Assembly (NCBI RefSeq): GCF_000421165.1
Contig: NZ_ATWI01000009.1
Span: forward strand, 682,001-746,000
Length of the DNA stretch: 64,000 nt
Origin: Marinobacter daepoensis DSM 16072
GTDB lineage: Bacteria > Pseudomonadota > Gammaproteobacteria > Pseudomonadales > Oleiphilaceae
Direction of reading: 5' to 3'
Shown: positions 8,732-18,685 of the stretch, piece after piece
Layout of the letters: each line of letters opens with the position of its first letter
Position numbering within the stretch: position 1 is the stretch's first letter
Translations under genes and position numbers: made by a program
Notes under the pieces: model-generated
Seen by the model: only the letters and a program-made list of their open reading frames with translations
Database searches by the model: none
Told to the model about the DNA's origin: nothing

Positions 8732-10447
8732 ATGGGGCAACCGCTTCCGATATCACGCATCATGCACACCGGCGTTCTGCTTCAGTGTGAACCCGAAACC
8801 AGCGTCGCAGATGCCGCTGCGCGAATGTCGGAAAACTCCGTCAGCTCCATTCTGATTGCCGACCGGGGGCAGGTTGTCGGGATATGGACGGAACACGATG
8901 CCCTGGCCATCGACTTTGCCGATCCTGCCAAGTTCCGGCAACCGGTGAGCATGGTCATGAGCTCCCCCGTTCTGTCACTGCCCGATACTCTGGATGCGGG
9001 TGAAGCGGCCGTTCGTTTACGCGATACCGGTAAGCGACACTTTCTGGTCACCAACGCCGAGGGGCAACCCGTCGGCATCCTCTCTCAGACGGATCTGGCA
9101 CTGAATCAGGGGCTGGAACCCTATCTCCGCCTGCGCGAAGTCAGGGCTGCCATTCCCCGCCCACCACTGATGGTCCGAGGCGATCAGTCGCTGGCAGAGG
9201 TGGCAAGCTACATGCACCGCTACCCGGCTGACGCTGTGGTCGTTGACTGCCAGGAAGACGGCCTTGGAATACTCACCGAACGCGACATGGTCCGGTTCAT
9301 TGCCCGCCGCACCAGCAATACGCTGGTCAGAGAACTTGCCACACGCCCCTTGCTGACCGTCAACGAAGACGACCCGCTGATCTACGCTCGGGACCAATTG
9401 ATCAACAACCGTATACGGCATCTGGCGGTTGTCAATCCTCTGGGCGAAGTCACCGGGCTGATTGGCTACCACGATATGCTCGCAGGCGCTGAGCAGATGT
9501 ATCTGGACGACCTCCGGGAAGCTCTGGAACAACGGGACAGGGCCCTCGCCAAGTCCCGGCGCACCCTGCAACTTGCAGAAAGAGTCATTGAATCATCGTT
9601 TGAAGGCATCATGGTGACCGACAAGGACGTGCGCATTGAATTCGTCAACCCGGCCTTCACCCAGTTGACTGGCTACGCACCGGAGGAGGTGATTGGACGC
9701 TCACCGGAACTGCTGTCTTCGGGTCGCCATGATCATGACTTCTACAAGCGCATGTGGCACTCATTGCAGGCGCATGGATACTGGCGTGGCGAAATCTGGA
9801 ACCGACGCAAGACCGGAGAGGTCTATCTCGAACTGCTTACCATTACCGACGACAATGGTAAAACCAGCCATTACGCGGGGCTGTTTACCGACATAACCCA
9901 GAACCGCAAGAACGAAGAGCAGATCCGGCAGCTCGCCTATTACGACGCTCTGACTGGCGTGCCAAATCGCAGACTGCTGGAGGATCGCCTGGATCACGCC
10001 ATCCGCCACGCCCACCGCAAAGAGATGCTGCTGGCTGTTATGTTTCTGGATCTGGACCGCTTCAAGGAAGTAAATGATACCCTCGGTCATGCGATCGGAG
10101 ATGACCTGCTCCTTCAGTTTACAGACAGAATGAAGAGCTGCCTGCGCGAGGACGATACCCTGGCACGACTGGGTGGCGACGAGTTCATCGTGTTGCTTCC
10201 GGAAGTGGAACAGTTGGCCGCTGTAACCCTCGTTGCGAATCGCCTGATTGCCGTTAACCAGTCACCCTATCAGGTTCAGGGCAATAGCATCACGATTGGT
10301 GCCAGCATCGGCATCAGCCTCTACCCCGCAGACGGCACCACCGTTCAGGAATTGATCAACGGTGCCGATGTCGCCATGTACCGGGCCAAACGGAATGGAC
10401 GTAACCACTACCATCTGTTCAACCCCGAGGCGATCGAACGTGTGTGA
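8732..10447 (+). CDS. Diguanylate cyclase with four CBS repeats, PAS and GGDEF
   Basis: 571 residues from the ATG at 8732, preferred over an upstream ATG at 8690 because CAGGAG lies six bases before it. Order: two CBS pairs (about residues 8-125 and 135-255), a short charged helix, a PAS domain (about 285-400, ending in the FTDITQN hinge) and a GGDEF domain (about 410-565). The active motif is intact (GGDEF at 481-485), and an RxxD product-inhibition site (REDD) sits five residues before it. There is no EAL domain and no membrane segment. It should make cyclic di-GMP in the cytosol under control of a nucleotide bound to the CBS pairs and a PAS signal. It follows phaC on the same strand by 78 bp. 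Confidence 0.92.
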   Translation: MGQPLPISRIMHTGVLLQCEPETSVADAAARMSENSVSSILIADRGQVVGIWTEHDALAIDFADPAKFRQPVSMVMSSPVLSLPDTLDAGEAAVRLRDTGKRHFLVTNAEGQPVGILSQTDLALNQGLEPYLRLREVRAAIPRPPLMVRGDQSLAEVASYMHRYPADAVVVDCQEDGLGILTERDMVRFIARRTSNTLVRELATRPLLTVNEDDPLIYARDQLINNRIRHLAVVNPLGEVTGLIGYHDMLAGAEQMYLDDLREALEQRDRALAKSRRTLQLAERVIESSFEGIMVTDKDVRIEFVNPAFTQLTGYAPEEVIGRSPELLSSGRHDHDFYKRMWHSLQAHGYWRGEIWNRRKTGEVYLELLTITDDNGKTSHYAGLFTDITQNRKNEEQIRQLAYYDALTGVPNRRLLEDRLDHAIRHAHRKEMLLAVMFLDLDRFKEVNDTLGHAIGDDLLLQFTDRMKSCLREDDTLARLGGDEFIVLLPEVEQLAAVTLVANRLIAVNQSPYQVQGNSITIGASIGISLYPADGTTVQELINGADVAMYRAKRNGRNHYHLFNPEAIERV

Positions 10448-10641
10448 GCACGACAATCTGAGAATCCAGGTTGCCTGCGCTTACCTTTCCTGACCGGGAT
10501 CACACCCTACAAATTGTTACGTCAAATTCCACTTTAGTCCCATTGTTGGCTCGCGGACTCAGGCGGAAACTGGTTCATTATGCAAACGAAAAACAAAAAC
10601 AACCCGAATACCGGGAATACCTATTCTGGAGGCCAACCGCA

Positions 10642-11892
10642 ATGAAGCTCAGAACACTCCTGCTCTCAGCAATGATCCTGCTGACTGGCAGCGCCATGGT
10701 GTCTGCCGAAGCGCTGAAACTCGGACTCAACTACCCACAAACCGGACGTTACAAGGACCAGGGGTTGCAACAGCGGCTTGGTGCGTACCTGGCGGTTGAT
10801 GAGATCAACCAGGCAGGCGGCGTGATGGGCCAACCGCTTGAGCTGGTTATCCGAAACACTCGGGGCGAGCCCGAACAGGGCGCCAAAAACACCGCTGAAC
10901 TGATTGACCGAGAGCGGGTTCGCATGGTCTTTGGTGGGGTTTCCAGTGCCGTCGCTATCGCCTCTGGCAAAGCAGCCCGGGATCGTGACCGGCTTTACTT
11001 CGGCACACTGACGTATTCCAACGCCACCACAGGCAGCGAAGGACACCGTTACATGTTCCGGGAGTCCACCAACGCCTGGATGACCGCCAAAGCCCTCAGC
11101 CAATACCTGAACCGTCACCACGCCGACGAGAAGTTTTTCTACATTACGTCCGACTATACCTGGGGCTGGTCTGTCGAGGAATCGGTACGCAAATTCTCCA
11201 ACACCGGGGATAAAAATCAGCACGCCGGGGTAAAAACCCCGTTCCCGAGAGCCCTGATTTCAGACTTCCGTTCGGCTCTGGAGCAAGCCCAGGCCAGTGA
11301 AGCCAAAGTGCTGATGCTGGTTCTCTTTGGTGATGACATGGTCCGCGCCCTCAACATTGCCCACGAAATGGGGCTGACCCAGAGCATGCAGATTGTCGTT
11401 CCGAATCTGACTCTGGGCATGGCCCGTCAGGTAGGTCCAAGCATCATGGAAGGAGTTGTCGGGGCAGCTCCATGGGTATGGAACCTGCCCTACGAGAATA
11501 ACTACCCGCGCGGCAAGGCGTTTGTTGAAGCCTTTTCAGACCGCTACGAGATGAGGCCGTCATCTTCAGCGGCATCCGCCTACAGCATCGTTTACCAATA
11601 TAAAGAAGCCGTTGAACGAGCAGGAACCACCAACACAAACGCTGTCATCAGGGAGCTTGAAGACCACCGCTACAGCCTGCTCAAGGATGAACAATACTGG
11701 CGGGCCTTCGATCACCAGAATGTTCAGACCGTATACGTGGTTCGAATCAAACCCCGGGAGACCGTGGTCGCTGACGAGTTCAGTTCCGACTATTTTGAAA
11801 TCATCGACTTTCTCCCGGGAGATGACGCTGCACAAACCCGCGCAGAATGGGAGCAACGTCGACAGGAAGCGGGCAAGCCCCCCCGTCTTTGA
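10642..11892 (+). CDS. Type 1 periplasmic binding protein (branched-chain amino acid/amide ABC type)
   Basis: 416 residues from the ATG at 10642, chosen for its GGAGG site and because it gives a clean signal peptide ending at VSA before EALKLG. The mature protein begins LGLNYPQTGRYKDQG and has the Peripla_BP_6 layout with EINQAGGVMGQPLELV near the start. Such proteins deliver amino acids, amides or urea-like ligands to an ABC importer. No permease or ATPase gene is beside it, so it is an orphan; a sensing role or a distant partner is possible. It lies 194 bp after the cyclase gene and 85 bp before glpD. Confidence 0.82.
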   Translation: MKLRTLLLSAMILLTGSAMVSAEALKLGLNYPQTGRYKDQGLQQRLGAYLAVDEINQAGGVMGQPLELVIRNTRGEPEQGAKNTAELIDRERVRMVFGGVSSAVAIASGKAARDRDRLYFGTLTYSNATTGSEGHRYMFRESTNAWMTAKALSQYLNRHHADEKFFYITSDYTWGWSVEESVRKFSNTGDKNQHAGVKTPFPRALISDFRSALEQAQASEAKVLMLVLFGDDMVRALNIAHEMGLTQSMQIVVPNLTLGMARQVGPSIMEGVVGAAPWVWNLPYENNYPRGKAFVEAFSDRYEMRPSSSAASAYSIVYQYKEAVERAGTTNTNAVIRELEDHRYSLLKDEQYWRAFDHQNVQTVYVVRIKPRETVVADEFSSDYFEIIDFLPGDDAAQTRAEWEQRRQEAGKPPRL

Positions 11893-11977
11893 GCGGACCG
11901 CTTTACCATTCATGGCAGTTTCCTGATAATCGACCGGGTATTCGGATTTACCGGCGACGATCAGGAGTATTCTGCCA

Positions 11978-13495
11978 GTGGTCAATCACAACGGACTGGT
12001 TACAGGTACAGCCCCCCTTCCACCAGAACAATGCGATCTTCTGGTGGTGGGAGGCGGTGTAAACGGAGCAGGCATTGCCATGGATGCCGCAGGCCGGGGG
12101 CTGCGGGTGGTTCTCTGTGAGATGAACGACCTGGCCTCCGCCACGTCCTCCAGCAGCAGCAAACTGATCCATGGCGGCCTGCGGTATCTGGAGCATTATG
12201 AATTCCGCCTGGTCCGGGAAGCGCTTGGAGAGCGTGAAGCCTTGCTTCGGAACGCCCCCCACATTATGTGGCCGATGCGCTTCCGACTTCCCCATCAGCC
12301 CCACCTTCGGCCAGCCTGGATGATCCGAACCGGGTTGTTCCTGTACGACCATCTCGCCAAGCGCGAATTGCTCCCCGGCTCTCGCTCAATTACCTTTGGC
12401 CAGGAATCGCCGCTAAAACCAGATATCACCCGGGGGTTCGAGTACTCGGATGGGTGGGTGGACGATGCCCGCCTGGTCGTTCTGTCAGCTCGTAAAGCGG
12501 CTGAGAAAGGCGCCTCAATCCTCACCCGAACCCGGTGCGTACACGCCGAACGTCGCGACGGCAAGTGGCACGCAGTGCTTCACGACCGCGGTCGGGACCG
12601 GCAATACAACGTACGGGCTAAAGTGATTGTCAATGCTACCGGCCCGTGGGTCAGCAGTCTGTTCGGTGACAGCCTGGCCATGCCAGCCCCAAAGCAGATC
12701 CGCATGGTCAAAGGCAGTCACATTGTGGTGCCCAGGCTCAATCAGGATACCGAAGCCTACATTCTCCAGAATCAGGACGAGCGGATTGTCTTCGTCATCC
12801 CCTACGAAGACCGTTTCTCGCTGATTGGCACTACCGACGTCGACTACGTCGGCGACCCGTCACAGGCGAGCATATCGCCCGGGGAGACCGAATACCTGCT
12901 CTCCATCGTCAACCAGTATTTCCAGCGTCAACTCTCCGCCGCCGATGTTGTCTGGAGCTATTCCGGCGTTCGTCCCTTAATGGATGACGAAGGGGGCTCA
13001 GCCCAGTCCGCCTCGCGGGACTATGCGTTCGAGGTTGACGATCAGGATGGGCAACCGCCGTTGATTTCCGTCTTTGGCGGAAAGATCACCACGTATCGCA
13101 AACTCGCCGAAGCCGTCACCGATCAGGTCAGCCTGTATTTCCCCGGTGCAGGCCGATCGTGGACCCGGACAGCAGCTCTGCCCGGTGGCGATTTTGATAC
13201 CCAGGAACAACTGGCCACAGAGCTGGCAACCGATTACCCCTGGCTGGACAGTGCCGTCATTCAGCGTTTCGTGCGGAGTTATGGTACGGCCAGTTATCAG
13301 GTTCTGGAGGGGTGCCACAGTATGGATGACCTCGGCCACTGGTACACCGAAACACTGTCCAGACGCGAGGTCGACTATCTCATGTCTCATGAATGGGCCA
13401 TGACGCCGGAAGACCTGCTCTGGCGAAGAACCAAACAAGGACTTTACATTTCCCGGGAGCAACACCAGGCACTGGCGGATTACATGGGCCAATGA
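11978..13495 (+). CDS. glpD: Aerobic glycerol-3-phosphate dehydrogenase
   Basis: 505 residues. The N-terminus has the FAD dinucleotide fold (LLVVGGGVNGAGIAMDAAG) followed by ATSSSSSKLIHGGLRYLE, typical of GlpD. It oxidises glycerol 3-phosphate to dihydroxyacetone phosphate and passes electrons to quinone at the inner membrane. The C-terminal DAO_C domain (about residues 390-500) is present. The start is a GTG at 11978 with CAGGAG ten bases upstream. No glpF, glpK or glpR is adjacent, so it is a lone gene that may mainly feed lipid glycerol back into metabolism. It converges with the UDG gene, leaving 7 bp. Confidence 0.95.
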   Translation: MVNHNGLVTGTAPLPPEQCDLLVVGGGVNGAGIAMDAAGRGLRVVLCEMNDLASATSSSSSKLIHGGLRYLEHYEFRLVREALGEREALLRNAPHIMWPMRFRLPHQPHLRPAWMIRTGLFLYDHLAKRELLPGSRSITFGQESPLKPDITRGFEYSDGWVDDARLVVLSARKAAEKGASILTRTRCVHAERRDGKWHAVLHDRGRDRQYNVRAKVIVNATGPWVSSLFGDSLAMPAPKQIRMVKGSHIVVPRLNQDTEAYILQNQDERIVFVIPYEDRFSLIGTTDVDYVGDPSQASISPGETEYLLSIVNQYFQRQLSAADVVWSYSGVRPLMDDEGGSAQSASRDYAFEVDDQDGQPPLISVFGGKITTYRKLAEAVTDQVSLYFPGAGRSWTRTAALPGGDFDTQEQLATELATDYPWLDSAVIQRFVRSYGTASYQVLEGCHSMDDLGHWYTETLSRREVDYLMSHEWAMTPEDLLWRRTKQGLYISREQHQALADYMGQ

Positions 13496-13502
13496 CCCAG
13501 TC

Positions 13503-14084
13503 TTAGCCAAGAACCTCCCCTACCCGGGCCTGAAGTGCAGGCACCACATCCTGTTCAAACCAGGGGTTCCTGCGAAGCCAGAGATTATTCCTCGGGCTCG
13601 GGTGAGGCATCGGGATGATGAAAGGCCAGAATTGTCGCCAGCTTCGCACATTATCTGTCACCGCCTGCGGAGCCCCCGGCAGATGCCAGGCATGGGCGTA
13701 CTGACCAATCACAAGTGTGAGCTGGATATCCCGCAACTGGTCCAGCAGCCGCTGACGCCAGGCCGGTGCGCACTCCGGCCTGGGAGGGAGGTCCCCGGAC
13801 TTGCCCGTTCCCGGATAACAGAACCCCATCGGCAGGATGGCCAGCTTTTGCTCATCGTAAAAGACATCCCGGCTGACCCCCATCCATTGACGCAGACGGT
13901 CTCCGCTTGGATCATTAAACGGCAGGCCGGTTTCGTGAACACGGCGGCCCGGAGCCTGCCCGACAACCAGAATCTTTGACGATTCGCTGAGCTGAATGAC
14001 AGGCCTGGGGGCATGTGGTAATACCCCGACACAGATCTGACAGGCCCGCACCTGACGGATCAGCTCGTCGAATGGAAGATCCAT
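13503..14084 (-). CDS. Uracil-DNA glycosylase superfamily protein with four-Cys iron-sulfur pattern
   Basis: 193 residues from the ATG at 14084 (GGAGGGAAA upstream; an earlier in-frame start at 14153 would overlap glk). Motif A reads GQAPGRRVHETGLPF and motif B is MPHPSPRN, the two active-site marks of the UDG fold. Cysteines at 15, 18, 89 and 105 give C-x2-C-x70-C-x15-C, the 4Fe-4S spacing of family 4 enzymes. Motif A differs from family 4 in having GQAPG then RRVH instead of the GEAPG-acidic pattern, so the catalytic residue and substrate are uncertain. It follows glk by 13 bp on the same strand, so it is likely the third gene of the edd-glk operon. Repair of uracil or another damaged base is inference. 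Confidence 0.75.
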   Translation of the reverse strand: MDLPFDELIRQVRACQICVGVLPHAPRPVIQLSESSKILVVGQAPGRRVHETGLPFNDPSGDRLRQWMGVSRDVFYDEQKLAILPMGFCYPGTGKSGDLPPRPECAPAWRQRLLDQLRDIQLTLVIGQYAHAWHLPGAPQAVTDNVRSWRQFWPFIIPMPHPSPRNNLWLRRNPWFEQDVVPALQARVGEVLG

Positions 14085-14097
14085 TTTCCCTCCCCCC

Positions 14098-15063
14098 TCA
14101 CACTTCGTCATTACGCAGTGCTTCGGCCGCACCCCGCAGCCCGGTATAGGCATCTGTCACCACATAGACTGGCGTAGATTCCATCAGCGAGCGCATCCGC
14201 CCTTTGTCCTCAAAACCATCACGAAACCGGCTGTTCAGCAGGAAATCCAGTATGCCCGGTAAAATTCCCCCGCAAAGGTAGACTCCACCATAGCTGCCCT
14301 GCGTCAGAACTGCGTTACCGGCTGTCCGCCCAAGGATCTCGCAAAAATGTTGCAGGGCGTCCATCGCCAGCGCATCCGATCCTCTCAAGGCCGCCGAGGT
14401 GATCTCTTCCGGCGTGGAGAAACGCACACTCACCCGTTGCACCTGACTCTGAGCCCTATATAAATTAACCAGCCCTGGCCCGGACAGTATCCGCTCAACC
14501 GATACCCGCCCAAACTGCTCCCGCAAAAGGCGATGCACCTCAACGTCCAACTCCGTGGTGGGAGCATAATCCACATGACCACCTTCGGTGGCCAGGGGCA
14601 CCCACCCCTTCCGCGTTGGCACCAGAGCGCCAACCCCAAGCCCCGTGCCAGGCCCCATCACCAAACGCGGACTGGTGGGATCTCCCGGGCCACCACAAAC
14701 ATGCACCAGGCAAGCCTCAGGTACACGGATCGTCCCCAGGGCCATCGCGCTGAAGTCATTGATTAATTTGCAGGCGGACCAGCCAAACTGCTCCTGTAGC
14801 TGCTTCGGGTAAATACACCAGGGATTGTTGGTCATCTTTACCCTGGCCCCCCGGACCGGACAGGCAACCGCCAGGCATGCCTGCCCCACCGAATCCACCC
14901 CCACACGTTCCAGATAGTCAGCCACCGCCTGTTCGGGGTGGTCATAATGCCGGCATGGGAGTACCTCGATGGCCCGCAGTTGCCCCCCCTCCTCATCCAC
15001 CAGAGCAAACCGGGCATGAGTGCCACCGATATCAGCAACCAGTGACGCGCACTTCGTACTCAT
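14098..15063 (-). CDS. glk: Glucokinase
   Basis: 321 residues from the ATG at 15063. This start overlaps the edd stop (ATGA), a typical translational coupling; the open frame continues upstream inside edd but without reason to start there. The phosphate-binding motif [13 protein letters not shown] is at residues 10-22, and GPGTGLGVG plus [10 protein letters not shown] are the further ROK-free glucokinase (COG0837) marks. It phosphorylates glucose with ATP in the cytosol, giving glucose 6-phosphate for Zwf. Operon mates: edd upstream and the UDG-like gene downstream. Confidence 0.95.
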   Translation of the reverse strand: MSTKCASLVADIGGTHARFALVDEEGGQLRAIEVLPCRHYDHPEQAVADYLERVGVDSVGQACLAVACPVRGARVKMTNNPWCIYPKQLQEQFGWSACKLINDFSAMALGTIRVPEACLVHVCGGPGDPTSPRLVMGPGTGLGVGALVPTRKGWVPLATEGGHVDYAPTTELDVEVHRLLREQFGRVSVERILSGPGLVNLYRAQSQVQRVSVRFSTPEEITSAALRGSDALAMDALQHFCEILGRTAGNAVLTQGSYGGVYLCGGILPGILDFLLNSRFRDGFEDKGRMRSLMESTPVYVVTDAYTGLRGAAEALRNDEV

Positions 15064-16880
15064 GCGTCGTGCGCCCAGAACACACTTGCACCTTCTTCCG
15101 GGGTGCTGGCTGCCCGCCGGAACCACCCGAATAGCTCACGCCCATACCCGAACTCGCTTCCTGAGTGGTCAACCCTCGCCGGAGAACGCGCCGACAGTTC
15201 GTGATCCGGCAGCTCTACACGCAGCACCCCGTTCAAGGCATCCAGTACAAGAGGATCGCCATTCTGAACCCGGGCCAGAGGCCCGCCATCCAGAGCCTCC
15301 GGGTAAACGTGAATCGCTGCAGGTACTTTGCCCGAGGCGCCTGACATCCGGCCATCGGTAACCAGCCCGACCTTGTATCCTCTATCCTGCAACACCCCCA
15401 GATACGGCGTCAGCTTGTGCAGCTCGGGCATGCCATTGGCTCTGGGCCCCTGAAAGCGCACGACAACAATACAATCACGGTCCAGATTCCCCGCCTCGAA
15501 AGCCGCTTTGAGCTCATCCTGGTCATTGAACACCACCGCTGGCGCCTTGATGACGTGGTGCGCTTTCGCCACCGCAGACACTTTGATAACCCCTCGCCCA
15601 AGGTTGCCGTCCAGAACTTTCAGCCCGCCATTCGGAGCAAATGGCTCAGAAATACTGGCGAGCACCTCCGGCCGGGCACTTTTCGCCACTGCCGGGCTCC
15701 AGGTAAGGCGCCCATCGTCGATCTGAGGCATGCGCGTGTACTGATCCAGCCCGTACCCCATCACCGTCCGGACATCATTGTGCAGGTATCCCCCCGAAAG
15801 CAGTTCCCGGATCAGGAAAGGCGTCCCGCCCGCGTCGTGGAAGGCATTCACATCCTCCTGTCCGTTTGGGTAGATCCGGGTCATGGAGGGGACGACCGCG
15901 GAAAGCTCGGAATAATCATCCCAGTCAATAATGACACCAGCCGCACGTGCAATCGCAATCCAGTGGATGGTGTGATTGGTGGAACCGCCGGTTGCCAGCA
16001 GCGCCACCAGCCCATTGACAATCGCTTTCTCATCTACCATGTCCCCCAGCCCCACGGTGCCTCCATGAGTGCTGGACAAGCGGATGACCTGCTCTGTTGC
16101 CGCCTGGGTCAGGGCCTCCCTGAGCGCGGTGCCCGGGTTCACGAATGCGGCCCCCGGCACATGCAGCCCCATCACCTCCACAAGCAACTGATTGCTGTTG
16201 GCGGTGCCGTAAAAGGTGCAGGTGCCCGGGCTGTGGTATGAACGGCTTTCCGCGTCCAGAAGTTCCTCTCTGCCAATTTTCCCTTCAGCATACAGCTGAC
16301 GAACCCGCTGCTTTTCCTTGTTGGGCAACCCGGTACGCATGGGCCCTGCGGGTATCAGGATCGCTGGCAAATGCCCGAAACTCAAAGCTCCGATCAGAAG
16401 TCCGGGGACAATCTTGTCGCAGATGCCAAGCAACACCGTGGCATCAAACATATTATGGCTGAGCGCAACCGCTGTGCTCATGGCAATGGTATCCCGGGAA
16501 ACCAGGCTCAGTTCCATCCCAGGCTGGCCCTGAGTCACACCATCACACATAGCGGGTGTACCACCGGCAACCTGAGCGACAGCCCCCATCCCGTGTGCCG
16601 CTTTGCGTATGACGTCCGGAAACGTCTCATACGGCTGATGGGCGGAAAGCATCTCGTTGTATGCCGTCACAATCGCAACATTGGCCTTGTTCATAAACTT
16701 GAGAGTATCTTTGTCCCCCTGACTGCAAGCGGCCATACCATGGGCCAGATTGCCACAGGACAAAGCGCTGCGCTGGGGTGAGCGCTGTTTCAGATCCGCC
16801 ATGCGCTCCAGGTAGGCCGATCGCGTCGGGCGACTGCGCTCGACGATTCGCTGAGTGACCTTTTGTATCGATGGGTGCAT
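15060..16880 (-). CDS. edd: 6-phosphogluconate dehydratase
   Basis: 606 residues, the normal Edd size. The N-terminal text ([20 protein letters not shown]) and [14 protein letters not shown] are characteristic of Edd in the IlvD/Edd iron-sulfur dehydratase family; conserved cysteines (for example MCDG and GICDK) can ligate the cluster. It converts 6-phosphogluconate to KDPG, the committed Entner-Doudoroff step. The ATG at 16880 follows a near-ideal AGGAGGTGAT at seven bases; a TTG one codon earlier is poorly spaced. It is divergent from pyk, and a HexR-type operator candidate lies about 100 bp upstream of its start. Confidence 0.97.
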   Translation of the reverse strand: MHPSIQKVTQRIVERSRPTRSAYLERMADLKQRSPQRSALSCGNLAHGMAACSQGDKDTLKFMNKANVAIVTAYNEMLSAHQPYETFPDVIRKAAHGMGAVAQVAGGTPAMCDGVTQGQPGMELSLVSRDTIAMSTAVALSHNMFDATVLLGICDKIVPGLLIGALSFGHLPAILIPAGPMRTGLPNKEKQRVRQLYAEGKIGREELLDAESRSYHSPGTCTFYGTANSNQLLVEVMGLHVPGAAFVNPGTALREALTQAATEQVIRLSSTHGGTVGLGDMVDEKAIVNGLVALLATGGSTNHTIHWIAIARAAGVIIDWDDYSELSAVVPSMTRIYPNGQEDVNAFHDAGGTPFLIRELLSGGYLHNDVRTVMGYGLDQYTRMPQIDDGRLTWSPAVAKSARPEVLASISEPFAPNGGLKVLDGNLGRGVIKVSAVAKAHHVIKAPAVVFNDQDELKAAFEAGNLDRDCIVVVRFQGPRANGMPELHKLTPYLGVLQDRGYKVGLVTDGRMSGASGKVPAAIHVYPEALDGGPLARVQNGDPLVLDALNGVLRVELPDHELSARSPARVDHSGSEFGYGRELFGWFRRAASTPEEGASVFWAHDA

Positions 16881-16975
16881 CAAATCACCTCCTTGAGAAG
16901 CTGCGGCGCCCCGCTGCCCATGAAAGAATAATCACATCATTTTCCCGCCCCAAAAACTCAAAAGGGGTTCTTTTT

Positions 16976-16997
16976 TTGTAAAAATTACTACATCATA
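16976..16997 (-). promoter_or_regulatory. Candidate HexR operator and -10 box of the edd promoter
   Basis: TTGTAAAAATTACTACA at 16976-16992 has half-sites TGTA (16977-16980) and TACA (16989-16992) eight bases apart, close to HexR sites described in Pseudomonas and Shewanella. On the minus strand a TATGAT (-10 like) at 16992-16997 abuts it, so a bound repressor would cover the edd transcription start. hexR itself is in this window at 21777. The match is by eye. Confidence 0.5.
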
Positions 16998-17157
16998 CTC
17001 CGCAACACTAATATCACGGCACGCCATACGCTCATCGTGGCCTTGTCACGCTATAGTCACGGCCTGCTAAGATACTGATAGCCATTTCCTACTGACCGCT
17101 GGCCCGGGCCATGCCCGCGCAACCCGAGGCCCGCACACATACCTAAAGGACACCTCT

Positions 17158-18606
17158 ATGCTCAGGCGCACAAAAATTGTCGCCACACTTGGCCCCGCAA
17201 CAGATACTCCCGAATCACTCGCGGCCATTATCAAGGCAGGCGTTGATGTCACCCGCCTTAACTTCTCACACGGCAGCGCCCAGGAACATACCACCAGAGC
17301 CAACCAGGTTCGAGCGGCGGCCGCCGCCGAAGGACGCTTCGTCGCCATACTGGCCGACCTTCAGGGGCCCAAGCTACGCATTGCCCGCTTCGCAGAAAAC
17401 AAGGTCTTCCTTGAGGCCGGTCAAACGTTTGTCCTTGATGCCAGTATGGACAAAAACGCCGGCACCGCCGAACGCGTGGGGATTGATTACGAACAATTGA
17501 TTGATGACGTTTCCCACGGAGACATCCTCGTACTCGACGATGGCCGTATCGAAATGAAAGTGACCGCCGTCGACCAGAACAGCATTACATCTACGGTGCT
17601 CATTGGAGGCCCGCTTTCCAACAACAAGGGGCTCAACAAGCGGGGTGGCGGCCTTTCAGCAGAAGCCCTGACCGAGAAAGACAAACAGGACATCGTGACA
17701 GCCGCCAGACTGGGTGCGGATTATGTCGCGGTATCGTTTGTGCGCACGGCTGAAGATATGCACACCGCTCGCAGACTGCTGAGCGAGGCGGGCTCCGAGG
17801 CCGGCCTCGTGGCCAAGATTGAACGGGCCGAACTTGCCCATGATGACCAGGCGCTGGACGAAGTCATCCTGGCGTCTGACGCGGTGATGGTTGCCCGTGG
17901 TGATCTGGCCGTTGAAATCGGCGATGCCGAGCTGGTGGCCGTGCAGAAACACATCATCGCCCGGGCCCGGGTACTGAACAGGGCCGTGATCACAGCCACC
18001 CAAATGATGGAATCAATGATCACCAATCCCATGCCGACGCGCGCGGAAGTGTCAGACGTTGCCAACGCGGTGATGGACTATACCGACGCTGTCATGCTGT
18101 CGGCGGAAACAGCCGTTGGAGACTACCCCACGGAAGCCGTCGAGGCCATGGTGCGCATTTGCCTGGGCGCCGAGCGCCATCCCTCCATGCACCAGTCCAA
18201 ACACCGGATTCACGAAAGCATGGAGCGGGTAGACGAAGCCATCGCTCTGTCGGCCATGTATGCAGCTAACCACCTGGAGGGTGTCCGGGCGATTATCTGC
18301 ATGACCGAAACCGGGGCAACCCCCCGACTGATGTCCCGAATCAAATCCAGCCTTCCAATCTTTGCCCTATCACGCCATCACTCCACACAGCACCGGGTGG
18401 TCCTGTTCCGCGGCGTACAGACCATTCCTTTTGACTCGGCGCGGATTGCCAACGAGCAGACCAACGCCGAGGCAGTGGCAGAACTGCAACGGCAGGGCGT
18501 TGTCGCAGATGGCGACCTGGTCGTCATCACCAAAGGCGATTATGTGAATGCCCAGGGTGGCACCAATACCATGAAAATCGTGCGCGTGGGCGGCGACATC
18601 CGATAA
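17158..18606 (+). CDS. pyk: Pyruvate kinase
   Basis: 482 residues. Opens with [13 protein letters not shown] and has LNFSHG, the active-site KIERAE (lysine of the PK signature), and [12 protein letters not shown], all diagnostic. It converts phosphoenolpyruvate and ADP to pyruvate and ATP. Length and the absence of an extra C-terminal domain fit the AMP- or sugar-phosphate-regulated PykA type. The gene is divergent from edd-glk and ends in a strong terminator shared with eda. A TTGTCA/TAAGAT pair (17043/17068) upstream has an overlong 19-bp spacer, so the promoter is uncertain. Confidence 0.96.
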   Translation: MLRRTKIVATLGPATDTPESLAAIIKAGVDVTRLNFSHGSAQEHTTRANQVRAAAAAEGRFVAILADLQGPKLRIARFAENKVFLEAGQTFVLDASMDKNAGTAERVGIDYEQLIDDVSHGDILVLDDGRIEMKVTAVDQNSITSTVLIGGPLSNNKGLNKRGGGLSAEALTEKDKQDIVTAARLGADYVAVSFVRTAEDMHTARRLLSEAGSEAGLVAKIERAELAHDDQALDEVILASDAVMVARGDLAVEIGDAELVAVQKHIIARARVLNRAVITATQMMESMITNPMPTRAEVSDVANAVMDYTDAVMLSAETAVGDYPTEAVEAMVRICLGAERHPSMHQSKHRIHESMERVDEAIALSAMYAANHLEGVRAIICMTETGATPRLMSRIKSSLPIFALSRHHSTQHRVVLFRGVQTIPFDSARIANEQTNAEAVAELQRQGVVADGDLVVITKGDYVNAQGGTNTMKIVRVGGDIR

Positions 18607-18659
18607 CGTCTGACTTGCCTCAGCGATCTGAACAGCAGCCATGCTGCCAACCTGACAAG

Positions 18660-18680
18660 CCCGCCGCAACGGCGGGTTTT
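18660..18680. terminator. Rho-independent terminator after pyk
   Basis: Stem CCCGCCG/CGGCGGG with a CAA loop followed by TTTT, 53 bp after the pyk stop and just before the convergent eda end. It works best for the plus strand; the minus side has a weaker tail. Confidence 0.85.
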
Positions 18681-18685
18681 GTTTG

